Notes under the pieces: generated by a model | Database searches by the model: none | Seen by the model: the letters and a program-made list of their open reading frames with translations, nothing else | What the model was told of the DNA's origin: nothing | DNA from: Lachnospiraceae bacterium | GTDB taxonomy: Bacteria; Bacillota; Clostridia; Lachnospirales; Lachnospiraceae | Length of the DNA stretch: 64,000 bases | NCBI GenBank assembly: GCA_900753305.1 | Contig: CAADYR010000126.1 | Location: 1 to 64,000, forward strand | Direction of reading: 5' to 3' | Translations under genes and position numbers: made by a program | In this document: positions 18,247 through 27,069 of the stretch, piece after piece | Layout of the letters: each line of letters opens with the position of its first letter | How positions within the stretch are numbered: the stretch's first letter is position 1

Positions 18247-18301
18247 GCTGGACAATTATCTAAACAATAATCGTGAATACGTCTGATGTGTTCATGAAGG
18301 C

Positions 18302-18337
18302 AGGAAGTGGGCAGCATGTACTTACTGTCCACTTCCT
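18302..18337 (+). other. Stem-loop between binding protein and permease genes
   Basis: AGGAAGTGGGCAG (18302-18314) pairs with CTGTCCACTTCCT (18325-18337) with one wobble pair. It is followed by TTTG only, so it probably attenuates read-through or protects the upstream mRNA, a known arrangement for sugar-binding protein genes. Confidence 0.65.
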
Positions 18338-18385
18338 TTGATTGTAGAACAGTATTTTCTTTTCTAAAGGAGCAAGAGGATTATT

Positions 18386-19228
18386 ATGGAGAAAGCGATT
18401 AAAAAATATTTCCCTATTTTTGCATTGCCGACATTTGCAGCATTCACGATAGGATTTATCATTCCATTTATTTTAGGTGTATATTTGTCATTTTGCGAAT
18501 TTACAACGGTTACGGATGCAACATTTGTCGGATTTAAGAATTATATCAGAATCTGGGGAGATGCAACATTCATCCACGCACTTTGGTATACATCTTTATT
18601 TACTGTAGTATCAGTGATCACAATCAATGTTCTGGCTTTTGCAGTTGCAATGCTTCTGACCAAAGGCATTAAAGGAACAAATGTATTCAGAACAGTATTT
18701 TTTATGCCTAATCTGATCGGTGGAATTATCCTCGGTTATATCTGGCAGTTGATTTTAAATGGTATCTTACTTCACTTTGACAGAACACTTACATATAATT
18801 CATCTTATGGATTCTGGGGACTCGTTATCCTGATGAACTGGCAGCAGATCGGATATATGATGATCATTTACATTGCAGGTATTCAGAATATTCCCGGAGA
18901 ACTGATCGAAGCCGCCAAAATCGACGGCGCTAACAACAGACAATTACTTAGACATGTGACATTACCTATGGTCATGCCGTCTATTACAATATGTTCTTTC
19001 CTGACACTGACTAACTCATTCAAACTCTATGACCAGAACCTTGCGTTGACAGCAGGTGAGCCATCTAATAAATCTGAGATGCTGGCTCTTAATATTTATA
19101 ACACATTCTATGGCAGAACTGGTTGGGAAGGTGTAGGTCAGGCGAAAGCAGTTATTTTCTTCCTGGCAGTTGCACTGATCGCAGTGATTCAGCTTAGACT
19201 GACAAGAAACAAGGAGGTGCAGGCATAA
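18386..19228 (+). CDS. Maltodextrin-type ABC permease, MalF-like
   Basis: 280-residue inner-membrane permease with six predicted helices. The EAA loop that docks the ATPase is seen as GELIEAAKIDGANNRQLLRH. The N-terminus lacks the long periplasmic insertion of E. coli MalF, as is usual in Firmicutes. RBS AAAGGAGCAAGAGG precedes the ATG. It ends overlapping the next permease start (ATAATG), so both subunits are coupled. It is specific for the sugar bound by the lipoprotein upstream. Confidence 0.9.
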   Translation: MEKAIKKYFPIFALPTFAAFTIGFIIPFILGVYLSFCEFTTVTDATFVGFKNYIRIWGDATFIHALWYTSLFTVVSVITINVLAFAVAMLLTKGIKGTNVFRTVFFMPNLIGGIILGYIWQLILNGILLHFDRTLTYNSSYGFWGLVILMNWQQIGYMMIIYIAGIQNIPGELIEAAKIDGANNRQLLRHVTLPMVMPSITICSFLTLTNSFKLYDQNLALTAGEPSNKSEMLALNIYNTFYGRTGWEGVGQAKAVIFFLAVALIAVIQLRLTRNKEVQA

Positions 19229-20070
19229 TGAGCAGTGTTAGAAAAGCAAAACACGGATGGATCCTTACTTTATTATTCTCCATTATATCTGTTATTTATG
19301 TAATGCCTATTTTGATCGTTCTGATGAACTCTTTTAAGAAGAAAATATTTATCAGCAATCGACCATTCTCCCTGCCGGATGTAAAGTCCTTTGTAGGTTT
19401 GGAAAACTATGTCAATGGTATGCAAAAGATTGATTTCTTTCATTCTTTTGGGTATTCATTATTTATAACAGTTGGTTCTGTAGCCGCTATCATCCTGTGT
19501 ACATCTATGTGTGCATGGTATATTACCCGTGTAAAAAGTAAAATAACATCCGGTATGTATTATTTATTTGCATTTTCCATGATCGTACCATTTCAGATGG
19601 TAATGTTTACTTTATCCAAAATCTCTGATATCCTACATTTAGGAAATCCTGTAGGTATTATTATCGTATATCTGGGATTTGGTGCAGGACTTGCGGTATT
19701 CATGTTCTGTGGATTTGTAAAGTCAATCCCTCTGGAGATCGAAGAGTCAGCAATGATTGATGGCTGCAATCCTTTACAGACATATTTTAAGATCGTATTT
19801 CCGGTTATGAAGCCAACGGCTATATCTGTAGCAATTCTGGAAGCTATGTGGGTATGGAATGATTATCTGCTTCCTTATCTGGTGCTGGATATAAAGAAAT
19901 ATAAGACTATTCCTATTGCGATCCAGTATCTTAAAGGTGGATATGGAGCAATCGATATGGGAGCTATGATGGCAATGATCGTTCTGGCGATTATTCCGAT
20001 TATTATATTCTATATTGCGTGTCAGAAACACATTATCGAAGGTGTAGTTGCGGGCGCAGTAAAGGGTTAG
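19228..20070 (+). CDS. Maltodextrin-type ABC permease, MalG-like
   Basis: 280 residues with six helices. The EAA loop is present as PLEIEESAMIDGCNPLQTYF. A C-terminal hydrophobic helix ends QKHIIEGVVAGAVKG, the typical MalG tail that reaches into the ATPase interface. RBS AAGGAGGTGCAGG lies inside the preceding gene. It forms the heterodimeric channel with the MalF-like subunit. Confidence 0.9.
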   Translation: MSSVRKAKHGWILTLLFSIISVIYVMPILIVLMNSFKKKIFISNRPFSLPDVKSFVGLENYVNGMQKIDFFHSFGYSLFITVGSVAAIILCTSMCAWYITRVKSKITSGMYYLFAFSMIVPFQMVMFTLSKISDILHLGNPVGIIIVYLGFGAGLAVFMFCGFVKSIPLEIEESAMIDGCNPLQTYFKIVFPVMKPTAISVAILEAMWVWNDYLLPYLVLDIKKYKTIPIAIQYLKGGYGAIDMGAMMAMIVLAIIPIIIFYIACQKHIIEGVVAGAVKG

Positions 20071-20109
20071 GACCCTGCATATCAAGTAAGTTTTAAAGGA
20101 GAAAAAGTT

Positions 20110-21600
20110 ATGAGAAAATGTGGTGTATTGATGCCTGTTTCTAGTCTGCCAAGCAGATTCGGAATAGGAGGTTTTTCCAAGGAAGCGTATGATTTTGTTG
20201 ATTTCCTTGCAGAGGGTGGACAGTCTCTGTGGCAGATTTTGCCGCTTGGACCTACAGGATATGGAGATTCCCCTTATCAGTCATTCTCTACTTTTGCAGG
20301 TAATCCTTATTATATCAGTCTGGATGCGCTTATTGAGCAGGGGCTACTGACAGAAGAGGAATGCGAAGCTGCTGATTATGGTAATCATCCTAATTATGTA
20401 AATTATGAAAAGATATATAATTCCCGCTTTGCCTTATTGCGCAAGGCTTTCAACAGGGCTGATATTGAAAACGATACCAATTATAAGAAATTTGTAGAAG
20501 ATCAGTCAGCATGGTTAAAGGATTATGCAATGTATATGGCAATTAAAGACTCATTAGGCGGTGTTGCATGGATAGAATGGGATGAAGATATCAGACTTCG
20601 TAAACCGGCTGCAATGGTTCATTATGAAGAAACTCTGAAAGAGGATATCGCCTTTTACAGCTATCTTCAATATCTGTTCGCAACACAGTGGTCTGCTCTG
20701 AAAGCATATGCAAATGGTAAAGGAATCAATATTATTGGAGATATTCCTATTTATGTTGCGTTTGACAGTGCTGATACCTGGGCAAATCCTGAACTGTTCC
20801 AGTTAGATGAAGAGAATATTCCTACAGCAGTAGCAGGATGTCCTCCTGATGCCTTCTCAGCAACCGGTCAGTTATGGGGAAATCCGCTGTATCGTTGGGA
20901 TTACCATGAAAAAACAGGATTTGCATGGTGGATCCGCAGACTTGCATACTGCTTCACTATCTATGATGTTGTGAGAATTGATCATTTCAGAGGATTTGAT
21001 GAATACTGGGCAATTCCCTATGGTGATCCGACAGCAGAGTTCGGACGTTGGGAGAAGGGACCGGGCTATGCACTGTTTGAAGCCATGAAGAAGGCACTTG
21101 GCAATCGTGAAGTTATTGCAGAGGATTTGGGATTTTTGACACCCAGCGTTCTCAAACTTGTGAAAAAGACAGGATATCCGGGAATGAAAGTATTACAGTT
21201 TGCTTTTGATTCCAGAGAAGAGAGCGATTACTTACCTCATAACTATACACATAACTGTGTTGTATACACTGGAACTCATGATAATGATACTGTTATGGGC
21301 TGGATTCCTGCAATGAGCAGGAAGGATCTGGCTTTTGCCAAAAAATATATTGGTGTGAAGAGAACTTCTGATATTTGCAGCAATCTGATCCGTATGGCAT
21401 ATGCCAGTGTCGCAGATACGGCAATCATTCCTATTCAGGATTATCTGGAACTAGGCAGTGAAGCCAGGATCAATACTCCATCAACACTTGGTGGTAACTG
21501 GGAGTGGCGTATGAGTGCACAGGACTGCACTTCACAACTTGCAGCAAGAATGCTTGAATTAGCTACAGTTTATGGTAGAATTGTAAAGAAAAAGAAATAG
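20110..21600 (+). CDS. malQ: 4-alpha-glucanotransferase (amylomaltase, GH77)
   Basis: 496 residues, normal MalQ length. It transfers glucan segments between maltodextrins, releasing glucose. The GH77 motifs are present in order: SSLPSRFGIGGF at the start, GDIPIYVAFDSADTW, VVRIDHFRGFDEYW with the nucleophile Asp, VIAEDLGFLTPSV with the acid/base Glu, and the GTHDNDT segment. RBS AAAGGAGAAAAAGTT. Cytoplasmic. Its place after the permeases identifies the transported sugar as a maltodextrin. Confidence 0.95.
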   Translation: MRKCGVLMPVSSLPSRFGIGGFSKEAYDFVDFLAEGGQSLWQILPLGPTGYGDSPYQSFSTFAGNPYYISLDALIEQGLLTEEECEAADYGNHPNYVNYEKIYNSRFALLRKAFNRADIENDTNYKKFVEDQSAWLKDYAMYMAIKDSLGGVAWIEWDEDIRLRKPAAMVHYEETLKEDIAFYSYLQYLFATQWSALKAYANGKGINIIGDIPIYVAFDSADTWANPELFQLDEENIPTAVAGCPPDAFSATGQLWGNPLYRWDYHEKTGFAWWIRRLAYCFTIYDVVRIDHFRGFDEYWAIPYGDPTAEFGRWEKGPGYALFEAMKKALGNREVIAEDLGFLTPSVLKLVKKTGYPGMKVLQFAFDSREESDYLPHNYTHNCVVYTGTHDNDTVMGWIPAMSRKDLAFAKKYIGVKRTSDICSNLIRMAYASVADTAIIPIQDYLELGSEARINTPSTLGGNWEWRMSAQDCTSQLAARMLELATVYGRIVKKKK

Positions 21601-21620
21601 TAAGCTAAGGGGTGAAAGCC

Positions 21621-22652
21621 GTGTTTGAACCGACTATAAAAGATATAGCAAAAATATGTGGAGTCGGAGTAAGTACTGTATCCCGCGCAATTAATAATCA
21701 CCCGGATATCAATCCCGAAACCAAAGAAAAGATCATGAACACTATTAAGGAATATGGTTACGTGCCTAATAACAGCGCACGTAACTTAAAGCGTGTGGAT
21801 GCCAAGGCAATCGCCGTTCTGGTAAAAGGTATTGCAAACCCGTTTTTTGCGAACATGATCAAGATCATTGAAGAAGAATGTAAACGCAAACGATATTCCA
21901 TGGAATTACAGCATATTGAAGCTGATGAAGATGAGGTGGATGTAGCACAGAAAATTGTAAAGGAGAAACGCCTTAGAGGTATTATCTTCCTGGGAGGTCT
22001 GTTCTCGCATTCGGAGGAGAAGCTAAAAAAGCTCAATGTCCCCTTTGTATTCAGTACAGCAGGTTCTATACCGGAGAATATCAATAAAAATCAATATTCC
22101 AACCTTGGTGTAGATGACTATAAAGAAAGTATGAAAATGGTAGATTATCTTATTGGTCTGGGACACCGCAGAATCGCAATTATAGTTGCAGAACCGTATG
22201 AGGAAAGTATCGGTCAACTGCGTCTGGAAGGATACGTAGATGCTTTGAAGAAGAATGGTATCCAGCCGGATACGGCACTGGTATTTCAGACCAGTGATGA
22301 GATCAGTCATTTCTCCATGGAAAATGGATATTGTACAGCAAAACGACTGGTAGAGTCGGGCGTAGATTTTACAGCACTCTATGCAGTATCTGATGTTCTG
22401 GCTATCGGCGCGATTAGGGCTTTACTCGAATCAGGGAGAAAAGTACCGGACGATGTATCAGTAGCCGGATATGATGGTATTGATGTGTCAGGATATATAT
22501 CCCCAAGCCTTACTACTATCAGACAGCCGGTGGAAGCCATGGCAAAAGACACGGTCAAACTTTTGTTTGATATAATAGCAGGAAAGAAAGATCATCAACA
22601 TATTACATATGAAGCTGAGTTATTGGAGAGAGAATCGACGAAGGCGATATAA
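21621..22652 (+). CDS. LacI-family transcriptional regulator of the maltodextrin operon
   Basis: 343 residues. An N-terminal LacI helix-turn-helix (IKDIAKICGVGVSTVSRAIN) and hinge are followed by a periplasmic-binding-like sensor domain with DVLAIGAIRALLESG and DDVSVAGYDGID. GTG 21621 is chosen because AAGGGG (21607-21612) gives normal spacing; GTG 21612 is too close. It probably senses maltodextrin and represses at the AACGTT operators before the binding protein gene. Activation cannot be excluded. Confidence 0.9.
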   Translation: MFEPTIKDIAKICGVGVSTVSRAINNHPDINPETKEKIMNTIKEYGYVPNNSARNLKRVDAKAIAVLVKGIANPFFANMIKIIEEECKRKRYSMELQHIEADEDEVDVAQKIVKEKRLRGIIFLGGLFSHSEEKLKKLNVPFVFSTAGSIPENINKNQYSNLGVDDYKESMKMVDYLIGLGHRRIAIIVAEPYEESIGQLRLEGYVDALKKNGIQPDTALVFQTSDEISHFSMENGYCTAKRLVESGVDFTALYAVSDVLAIGAIRALLESGRKVPDDVSVAGYDGIDVSGYISPSLTTIRQPVEAMAKDTVKLLFDIIAGKKDHQHITYEAELLERESTKAI

Positions 22653-22678
22653 AAAAATGCCCCATGAGGGCATTTTTT
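22652..22678. terminator. Bidirectional terminator between the LacI gene and the GGDEF gene
   Basis: ATGCCC (22657-22662) and GGGCAT (22668-22673) form the stem, flanked by A6 on the left and T6 on the right, so it can work on both strands and separates convergent genes. Confidence 0.9.
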
Positions 22679-22684
22679 AGTGGA

Positions 22685-23404
22685 TCAGAAATTTGTTTTA
22701 TGTAATTGATTATATACTTCTGTGATGATATCAGAAAAACGTGTTGCATGTAAGGTATCATTTAAAATGTACTTATAATTGATTTCAATGGGATTATTCA
22801 ATTCCAAAGCATTATAGCGTTTGATTCGAATATTCAGTTTATCAAAGAATGCTTCCATATATTGCTGTGAACAATTTTCAATAACCAGCAGAAATTCATT
22901 ACCACCGTTTCTGCCAACAAATCCATAGTCTTCTCCGACTTCTTCCAGGATATTGCTGAAATCTATCAGTATTTGGTTACCGGCATCACGACCAAAGGTG
23001 ATATTAGTCTGTATTAAATTACTGATCGTAATCAAAGCACAGGCAACATGCTCAATTTTGGACGTATCACCGGCATACATCTGAAATACCAGATCACAAC
23101 TGAAACGGTTAGGCATTCCGGTAAGGTCATCCAGATAAGCAGAACGTCTCAGGGAATCACTCTCTTGAATTGTTTTATAGAAGTACTTATAATCAAAATA
23201 CAAAAAAAGTAAGCTTCCGATAGTGAGTATCCAGATCAGTAAGTGGGGGAACAGAGGAAGTAGATTATCAGATGCAGCAGAAACCCTGAAATCCGGAAAC
23301 GCAGCCATACAGATTAAATATAACAGGAATACGATGACTGTAAAAAATAACTGGATCGTTTTCACTGTTCGAAAATGGTGAGTCTGTGATTTGAATTGAT
23401 TCAT
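22685..23404 (-). CDS. Membrane GGDEF-like protein with degenerate signature
   Basis: 239 residues. Two hydrophobic helices (about residues 18-38 and 51-72) precede a cytoplasmic GGDEF-type domain beginning YLDDLTGMPNR, the classic DxLTGLxNR motif. The active-site signature reads RNGGNEF, so Asn stands where the metal-binding Asp/Glu of GG[D/E]EF is expected. The domain also ends early (about 160 residues). Family members make cyclic di-GMP; this one may be weak, inactive or a binding-only sensor. No EAL or HD-GYP domain is seen. It lies directly upstream of the polysaccharide locus, on the opposite strand. Confidence 0.82.
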   Translation of the reverse strand: MNQFKSQTHHFRTVKTIQLFFTVIVFLLYLICMAAFPDFRVSAASDNLLPLFPHLLIWILTIGSLLFLYFDYKYFYKTIQESDSLRRSAYLDDLTGMPNRFSCDLVFQMYAGDTSKIEHVACALITISNLIQTNITFGRDAGNQILIDFSNILEEVGEDYGFVGRNGGNEFLLVIENCSQQYMEAFFDKLNIRIKRYNALELNNPIEINYKYILNDTLHATRFSDIITEVYNQLHKTNF

Positions 23405-23702
23405 ATATAATCCTTTCTGTTAAAGATACATAACACACTTAATAAATATATTATAAATTATTTGAATCAAAATTGGAAGCTTTCCGGGGTAAAAACTATA
23501 AAATATAGGCCATTGGTAATACGTTAATGCTTTGGTTTAGTGAAAATGACGAAAAAAAGTTTTGTATACATGAAAATATGTATTTGTACTATAGTACTAT
23601 TTGTGATAAACTTAGTTAAAATAATTATCTGACTTTATGGTAATATGAGAAAAAAAGGAGTATATATAAAGAGATAAGAGTTTTATTGGGAGGGGTCTAT
23701 AT
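23405..23702. promoter_or_regulatory. Intergenic region upstream of the polysaccharide locus
   Basis: AT-rich divergent region of about 300 bp between the GGDEF-like gene and the first polysaccharide gene. It contains a perfect 12-bp palindrome GTACTATAGTAC (23586-23597), a possible regulator site. No confident promoter or RNA structure was found; AT-richness makes -10 calls unreliable. A good ribosome site, GGGAGGGG, precedes ATG 23703. Confidence 0.4.
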
Positions 23703-24164
23703 ATGATTAATAAGGTGTGTTTTGCGGCATCTTCAGGAGGACATCTGGAAGAAATTTCAAGGCTCAGGGAGATACGGGATGAGTATGACAGTTTTCTTTT
23801 TACGGAAAGCGGTAATTTTAATGAATTAATTTTTTGTGATAAAGTATATTATGTGAAACAGATCAATAGAAAGGAGAAAGGTTTTTTATTCCATTTCATA
23901 AAGCTTTTTGCAGTATCGGCAAAGGTTTTAAAGGCAGAGAATCCAGACTGTATTATTTCGACAGGCGCACTTGCTACATTTCCAATATGCCTGATTGGCA
24001 AATTAAAAGGTAAAAAAATTATTTTTATTGAATCCTTTGCAAGAGTAGATGATAGTTCTCTTACCGGTAAACTGATGAAAAAAGTTGCAGATCTTTATAT
24101 TGTACAATGGAAGGAATTACTGGATTTAGTACCGAATGCCGTCTATGGAGGCGGAATTTTTTAG
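23703..24164 (+). CDS. Alg14-like glycosyltransferase subunit (PssD/EpsE type)
   Basis: 153 residues. The N-terminus VCFAASSGGHLEEISRL and the helix KVLKAENPDCIISTGALA match the Alg14/Cps14F-type membrane-anchoring partner of a split GT28 enzyme. A hydrophobic segment around residues 100-125 likely touches the membrane. The catalytic partner (Alg13-like) is the next gene, 38 bp away. In streptococcal and lactococcal capsule loci such a pair adds the second sugar to a lipid-linked monosaccharide; the sugar here is unknown. Confidence 0.87.
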   Translation: MINKVCFAASSGGHLEEISRLREIRDEYDSFLFTESGNFNELIFCDKVYYVKQINRKEKGFLFHFIKLFAVSAKVLKAENPDCIISTGALATFPICLIGKLKGKKIIFIESFARVDDSSLTGKLMKKVADLYIVQWKELLDLVPNAVYGGGIF

Positions 24165-24202
24165 AGTGAAAAGAGAGAGAGAGTAGTTTGGAGAGCTGAG
24201 AC

Positions 24203-24682
24203 ATGATTTTTGTGACATTGGGAACACAGAAATTTCAATTAAATAGGTTATTGAAGCAGTTGGATAGGTACATAGAACAGGGGAAGATTACGGACAAGGT
24301 TATAGCTCAAATAGGTTACTCTGATTATTTACCCAAACGATATGAGTATGTTGAATTCTTGAATAAGTCAGAATTTGACGGAATGATAGAATCAGCAGAT
24401 ATAGTAATAGCGCACAGTGGAGTGGGCTCTATTATACGTGCATTAAACGCAGACAAACCGGTTATCGTATATCCAAGGCTTTCAAAATACAGGGAGCATA
24501 TCGATGACCATCAGTTGGAAATCGCATATGCTTTTTCTAGGAAAAATTATGTTTTATGTTGTGGTGAAAATGATGATTTACTGGAAAAAATAGCAGAATG
24601 TAAGAATTTTCACTTTGAAAAGTATGTTTCACAAAGAGAAAAGATTGTCGGAATCATTGATGATTATTTAAGAAAGAATTAA
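24203..24682 (+). CDS. Alg13-like glycosyltransferase subunit (PssE/EpsF type)
   Basis: 159 residues of the GT28 C-terminal (nucleotide-sugar binding) fold. It begins MIFVTLGTQKFQLNRLL and carries IAHSGVGSIIRAL and PRLSKYREHIDDHQLEIA, the conserved donor-binding elements. It needs the Alg14-like partner for membrane recruitment. The two genes together equal one full glycosyltransferase. Confidence 0.9.
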   Translation: MIFVTLGTQKFQLNRLLKQLDRYIEQGKITDKVIAQIGYSDYLPKRYEYVEFLNKSEFDGMIESADIVIAHSGVGSIIRALNADKPVIVYPRLSKYREHIDDHQLEIAYAFSRKNYVLCCGENDDLLEKIAECKNFHFEKYVSQREKIVGIIDDYLRKN

Positions 24683-24694
24683 AGAGGTATTTGT

Positions 24695-26086
24695 ATGTTC
24701 AAAACAGTTATTAACAATTTTCATTTGGAAAAGCTTATCTGGATCATAAAATCTAAACTGTTGTACATGATCCTGGCTGCACTGATAGGGGCAGTCCTTA
24801 TGGGAGGATATGCGTCTGTAACACAGACGTCCACATATCGTGCGCAGATAAGTTTCTACGTATACAGTAATCCGGATTATGTAACTGATACAGGGGTTAA
24901 TCTGAGCAGTTCTGATATTACACAGGCAAACAGCCTGCTGACAAGTTATATGCAGATATTGAACAGTGCTACTTTTTTAAATGAGATCATTGAATACACA
25001 GGACTTACCAACTATACAGTAGACGGACTGCAGAAACGTATTACTGCATCAGCAGTATCCAATACTGCGGTATTCAAGGTAAGTGTACTGGATCAGAATC
25101 CTGTCAATGCGATGAACATAGCAAATGCGATCGGAGAATTGGCTCCTGCAGAAATTATCGGCATTGTTAAATCGGGTGGTATTGAAGTACTTGATGCGGC
25201 AGAACTGCCAACGCAGCCATATGCTTCAACCAGCGTTAAGATGTATGCTCTGATCGGGGCTGTATTAGGATTTGCAATTGTAGCAGTATGGTGTGTAGTA
25301 AGAGGTCTGATGAACACAACGATCAGACGTAAATATGAAATTGAAGATATGTTTACTATCCCGATTCTGGGTGAAGTACCACAACAGCGGTCAAAAGATA
25401 AGAAAGATACAAATATTGTATTGAATCAGGACAGCAATTTCGGTGTAAGAGAAGCCTATAGCAATATCAGAGTCGGACTTCTTTTTACAAAAAAAGGTGA
25501 AAAGTGTCCAATTTATGCTGTGACCAGTGCAGACTGTAAAGAAGGTAAAACAACGAATGCATTGAATATGGCAATTTCTTATGCACAAATGAACAAAAAG
25601 GTACTGGTCATTGATGCAGACATGAGAAACAGTGGAATGGCTGAACTTATGCAGGATGCAAAGGTGCAGGGCAAAGGCGGATTGAGCGAATATCTTGCGG
25701 AAATTACAGATAAACCGGGTAAGATAGAATTTAATAAGTATCTGGACATTATTCCGGCAGGTGTGATGCCACCCAATCCTTCAGAATTGCTGGTAAGTGA
25801 GAGATGGTACAGCTTGTTGGAAGACAGTAAAAATACATATGATGCGGTTTTTGTAGATTTTCCGTCACTTGGCATTGTATCAGATGCACTTTGTCTTGCC
25901 CAAAAGGCTACAGCATACATTCTGATCGTAAGAGAAAATTTAACGCGAATTGAGAGAATTGAAATGATCGTGAGAAGGCTGGAGAGTCTGGATGCTAATA
26001 TTTGCGGGCTGGTCTACAATGGAATTTCGGAAAAATCACCGGATTATAATTATAAATTATACGGAAAAGAATATAAGAAGGATTAG
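24695..26086 (+). CDS. Fused Wzz-like chain-length regulator and BY-kinase-like ATPase
   Basis: 463 residues. Residues 1-210 are a Wzz-type domain with two membrane helices (about 22-40 and 182-203). Residues about 250-463 are a cytoplasmic tyrosine-kinase-type ATPase: Walker A region ADCKEGKTT (279-287), Walker A' VLVIDADMR (303-311), and VFVDFPSL as Walker B. The tail has a small tyrosine cluster (YNYKLYGKEY), the likely autophosphorylation sites. Firmicutes usually split these functions into CapA/CapB proteins; here they are joined as in proteobacterial Wzc. It should control polymer length and export. Confidence 0.88.
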   Translation: MFKTVINNFHLEKLIWIIKSKLLYMILAALIGAVLMGGYASVTQTSTYRAQISFYVYSNPDYVTDTGVNLSSSDITQANSLLTSYMQILNSATFLNEIIEYTGLTNYTVDGLQKRITASAVSNTAVFKVSVLDQNPVNAMNIANAIGELAPAEIIGIVKSGGIEVLDAAELPTQPYASTSVKMYALIGAVLGFAIVAVWCVVRGLMNTTIRRKYEIEDMFTIPILGEVPQQRSKDKKDTNIVLNQDSNFGVREAYSNIRVGLLFTKKGEKCPIYAVTSADCKEGKTTNALNMAISYAQMNKKVLVIDADMRNSGMAELMQDAKVQGKGGLSEYLAEITDKPGKIEFNKYLDIIPAGVMPPNPSELLVSERWYSLLEDSKNTYDAVFVDFPSLGIVSDALCLAQKATAYILIVRENLTRIERIEMIVRRLESLDANICGLVYNGISEKSPDYNYKLYGKEYKKD

Positions 26087-26091
26087 AAAAT

Positions 26092-27066
26092 ATGCCTAAA
26101 GTAAGTATTATTGTTCCAGTCTATAATACATCAAAATATTTGAGACGTTGTATGGATGCCCTGGTGAACCAGACATTAAAAGAAATAGAGATCATAGCAG
26201 TCAATGATGGATCTACAGATGATTCGCCGGCTATTTTAGAAGAGTATGCGGCAAAATATCCGTGTGTTACTGTTTTAAACAAAACCAATGGCGGTCAGGC
26301 AACTGCAAGAAACATGGGGATTCGCAGCAGCAAGGGTGAATACATTGGGTTTGCCGATTCTGACGATTATGTCGATACGGATATGTTTCGGCAGATGTAT
26401 GAACTTGCAGTAAAAAAAGACTGTGATATGGTGGAATGTAACTATCATTATCTGCAGGAAGAGAATGGAAAAACGAAGGAATTACAGACAAGAGGACATA
26501 TCAGGGAATACAAAGATCAAAAGGATATGCTGATAGATCCACAGGTATCTCCATGGAATAAGATGTATCGCAGGGAAGTACTTATGCATGAGGGACTGGA
26601 TTTCCCGGAAGGACTTATATATGAAGATACCGCATTTTATATTAAGACAATCCCTTATGTACAGCGGGCTGCGTATCTGGATGAATCATTTGTGTATTAC
26701 TTTTTGAGAGGTAATTCAACAATGAATGCCAATAAAAGTAATAAGGTCGGAGATATTTTCCTGGTATTACACAATATACTGGATTTTTATCACACATATG
26801 GATTTTATGGAACATATGAAAAAGAATTGGAATACTTTTGTGTAAAGATTGCCTTATGCAGTTCCCTGAGCAGAATTGGAAGAGTTACAGATAAAAAACT
26901 GGAAGGGCAACTGTTGGATGAGACATTTACATTTATCCATGATAATTTCCCGGAATACAAAAAGAATCCTTATTTTAATGGAAAAATAGGATTGTATATA
27001 AAAAACGTCAATCGCTTTAATAGTAAATATCTTGGCAGAATTCTTGGAAAGGTAATGAAGGGCTAA
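26092..27066 (+). CDS. GT2 glycosyltransferase
   Basis: 324 residues, GT-A fold. VSIIVPVYNTSKYLRRCMDA and IIAVNDGSTDDSP form the nucleotide-binding start, and FADSDDYVD supplies the DxD-like metal site. The C-terminal half has the WNKMYRREVL segment seen in many capsule GT2 enzymes. It probably adds one sugar to the lipid-linked repeat unit on the cytoplasmic face. Donor and acceptor unknown. It starts 5 bp after the Wzz-kinase gene, so the operon is tight. Confidence 0.9.
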   Translation: MPKVSIIVPVYNTSKYLRRCMDALVNQTLKEIEIIAVNDGSTDDSPAILEEYAAKYPCVTVLNKTNGGQATARNMGIRSSKGEYIGFADSDDYVDTDMFRQMYELAVKKDCDMVECNYHYLQEENGKTKELQTRGHIREYKDQKDMLIDPQVSPWNKMYRREVLMHEGLDFPEGLIYEDTAFYIKTIPYVQRAAYLDESFVYYFLRGNSTMNANKSNKVGDIFLVLHNILDFYHTYGFYGTYEKELEYFCVKIALCSSLSRIGRVTDKKLEGQLLDETFTFIHDNFPEYKKNPYFNGKIGLYIKNVNRFNSKYLGRILGKVMKG

Positions 27067-27069
27067 ACA

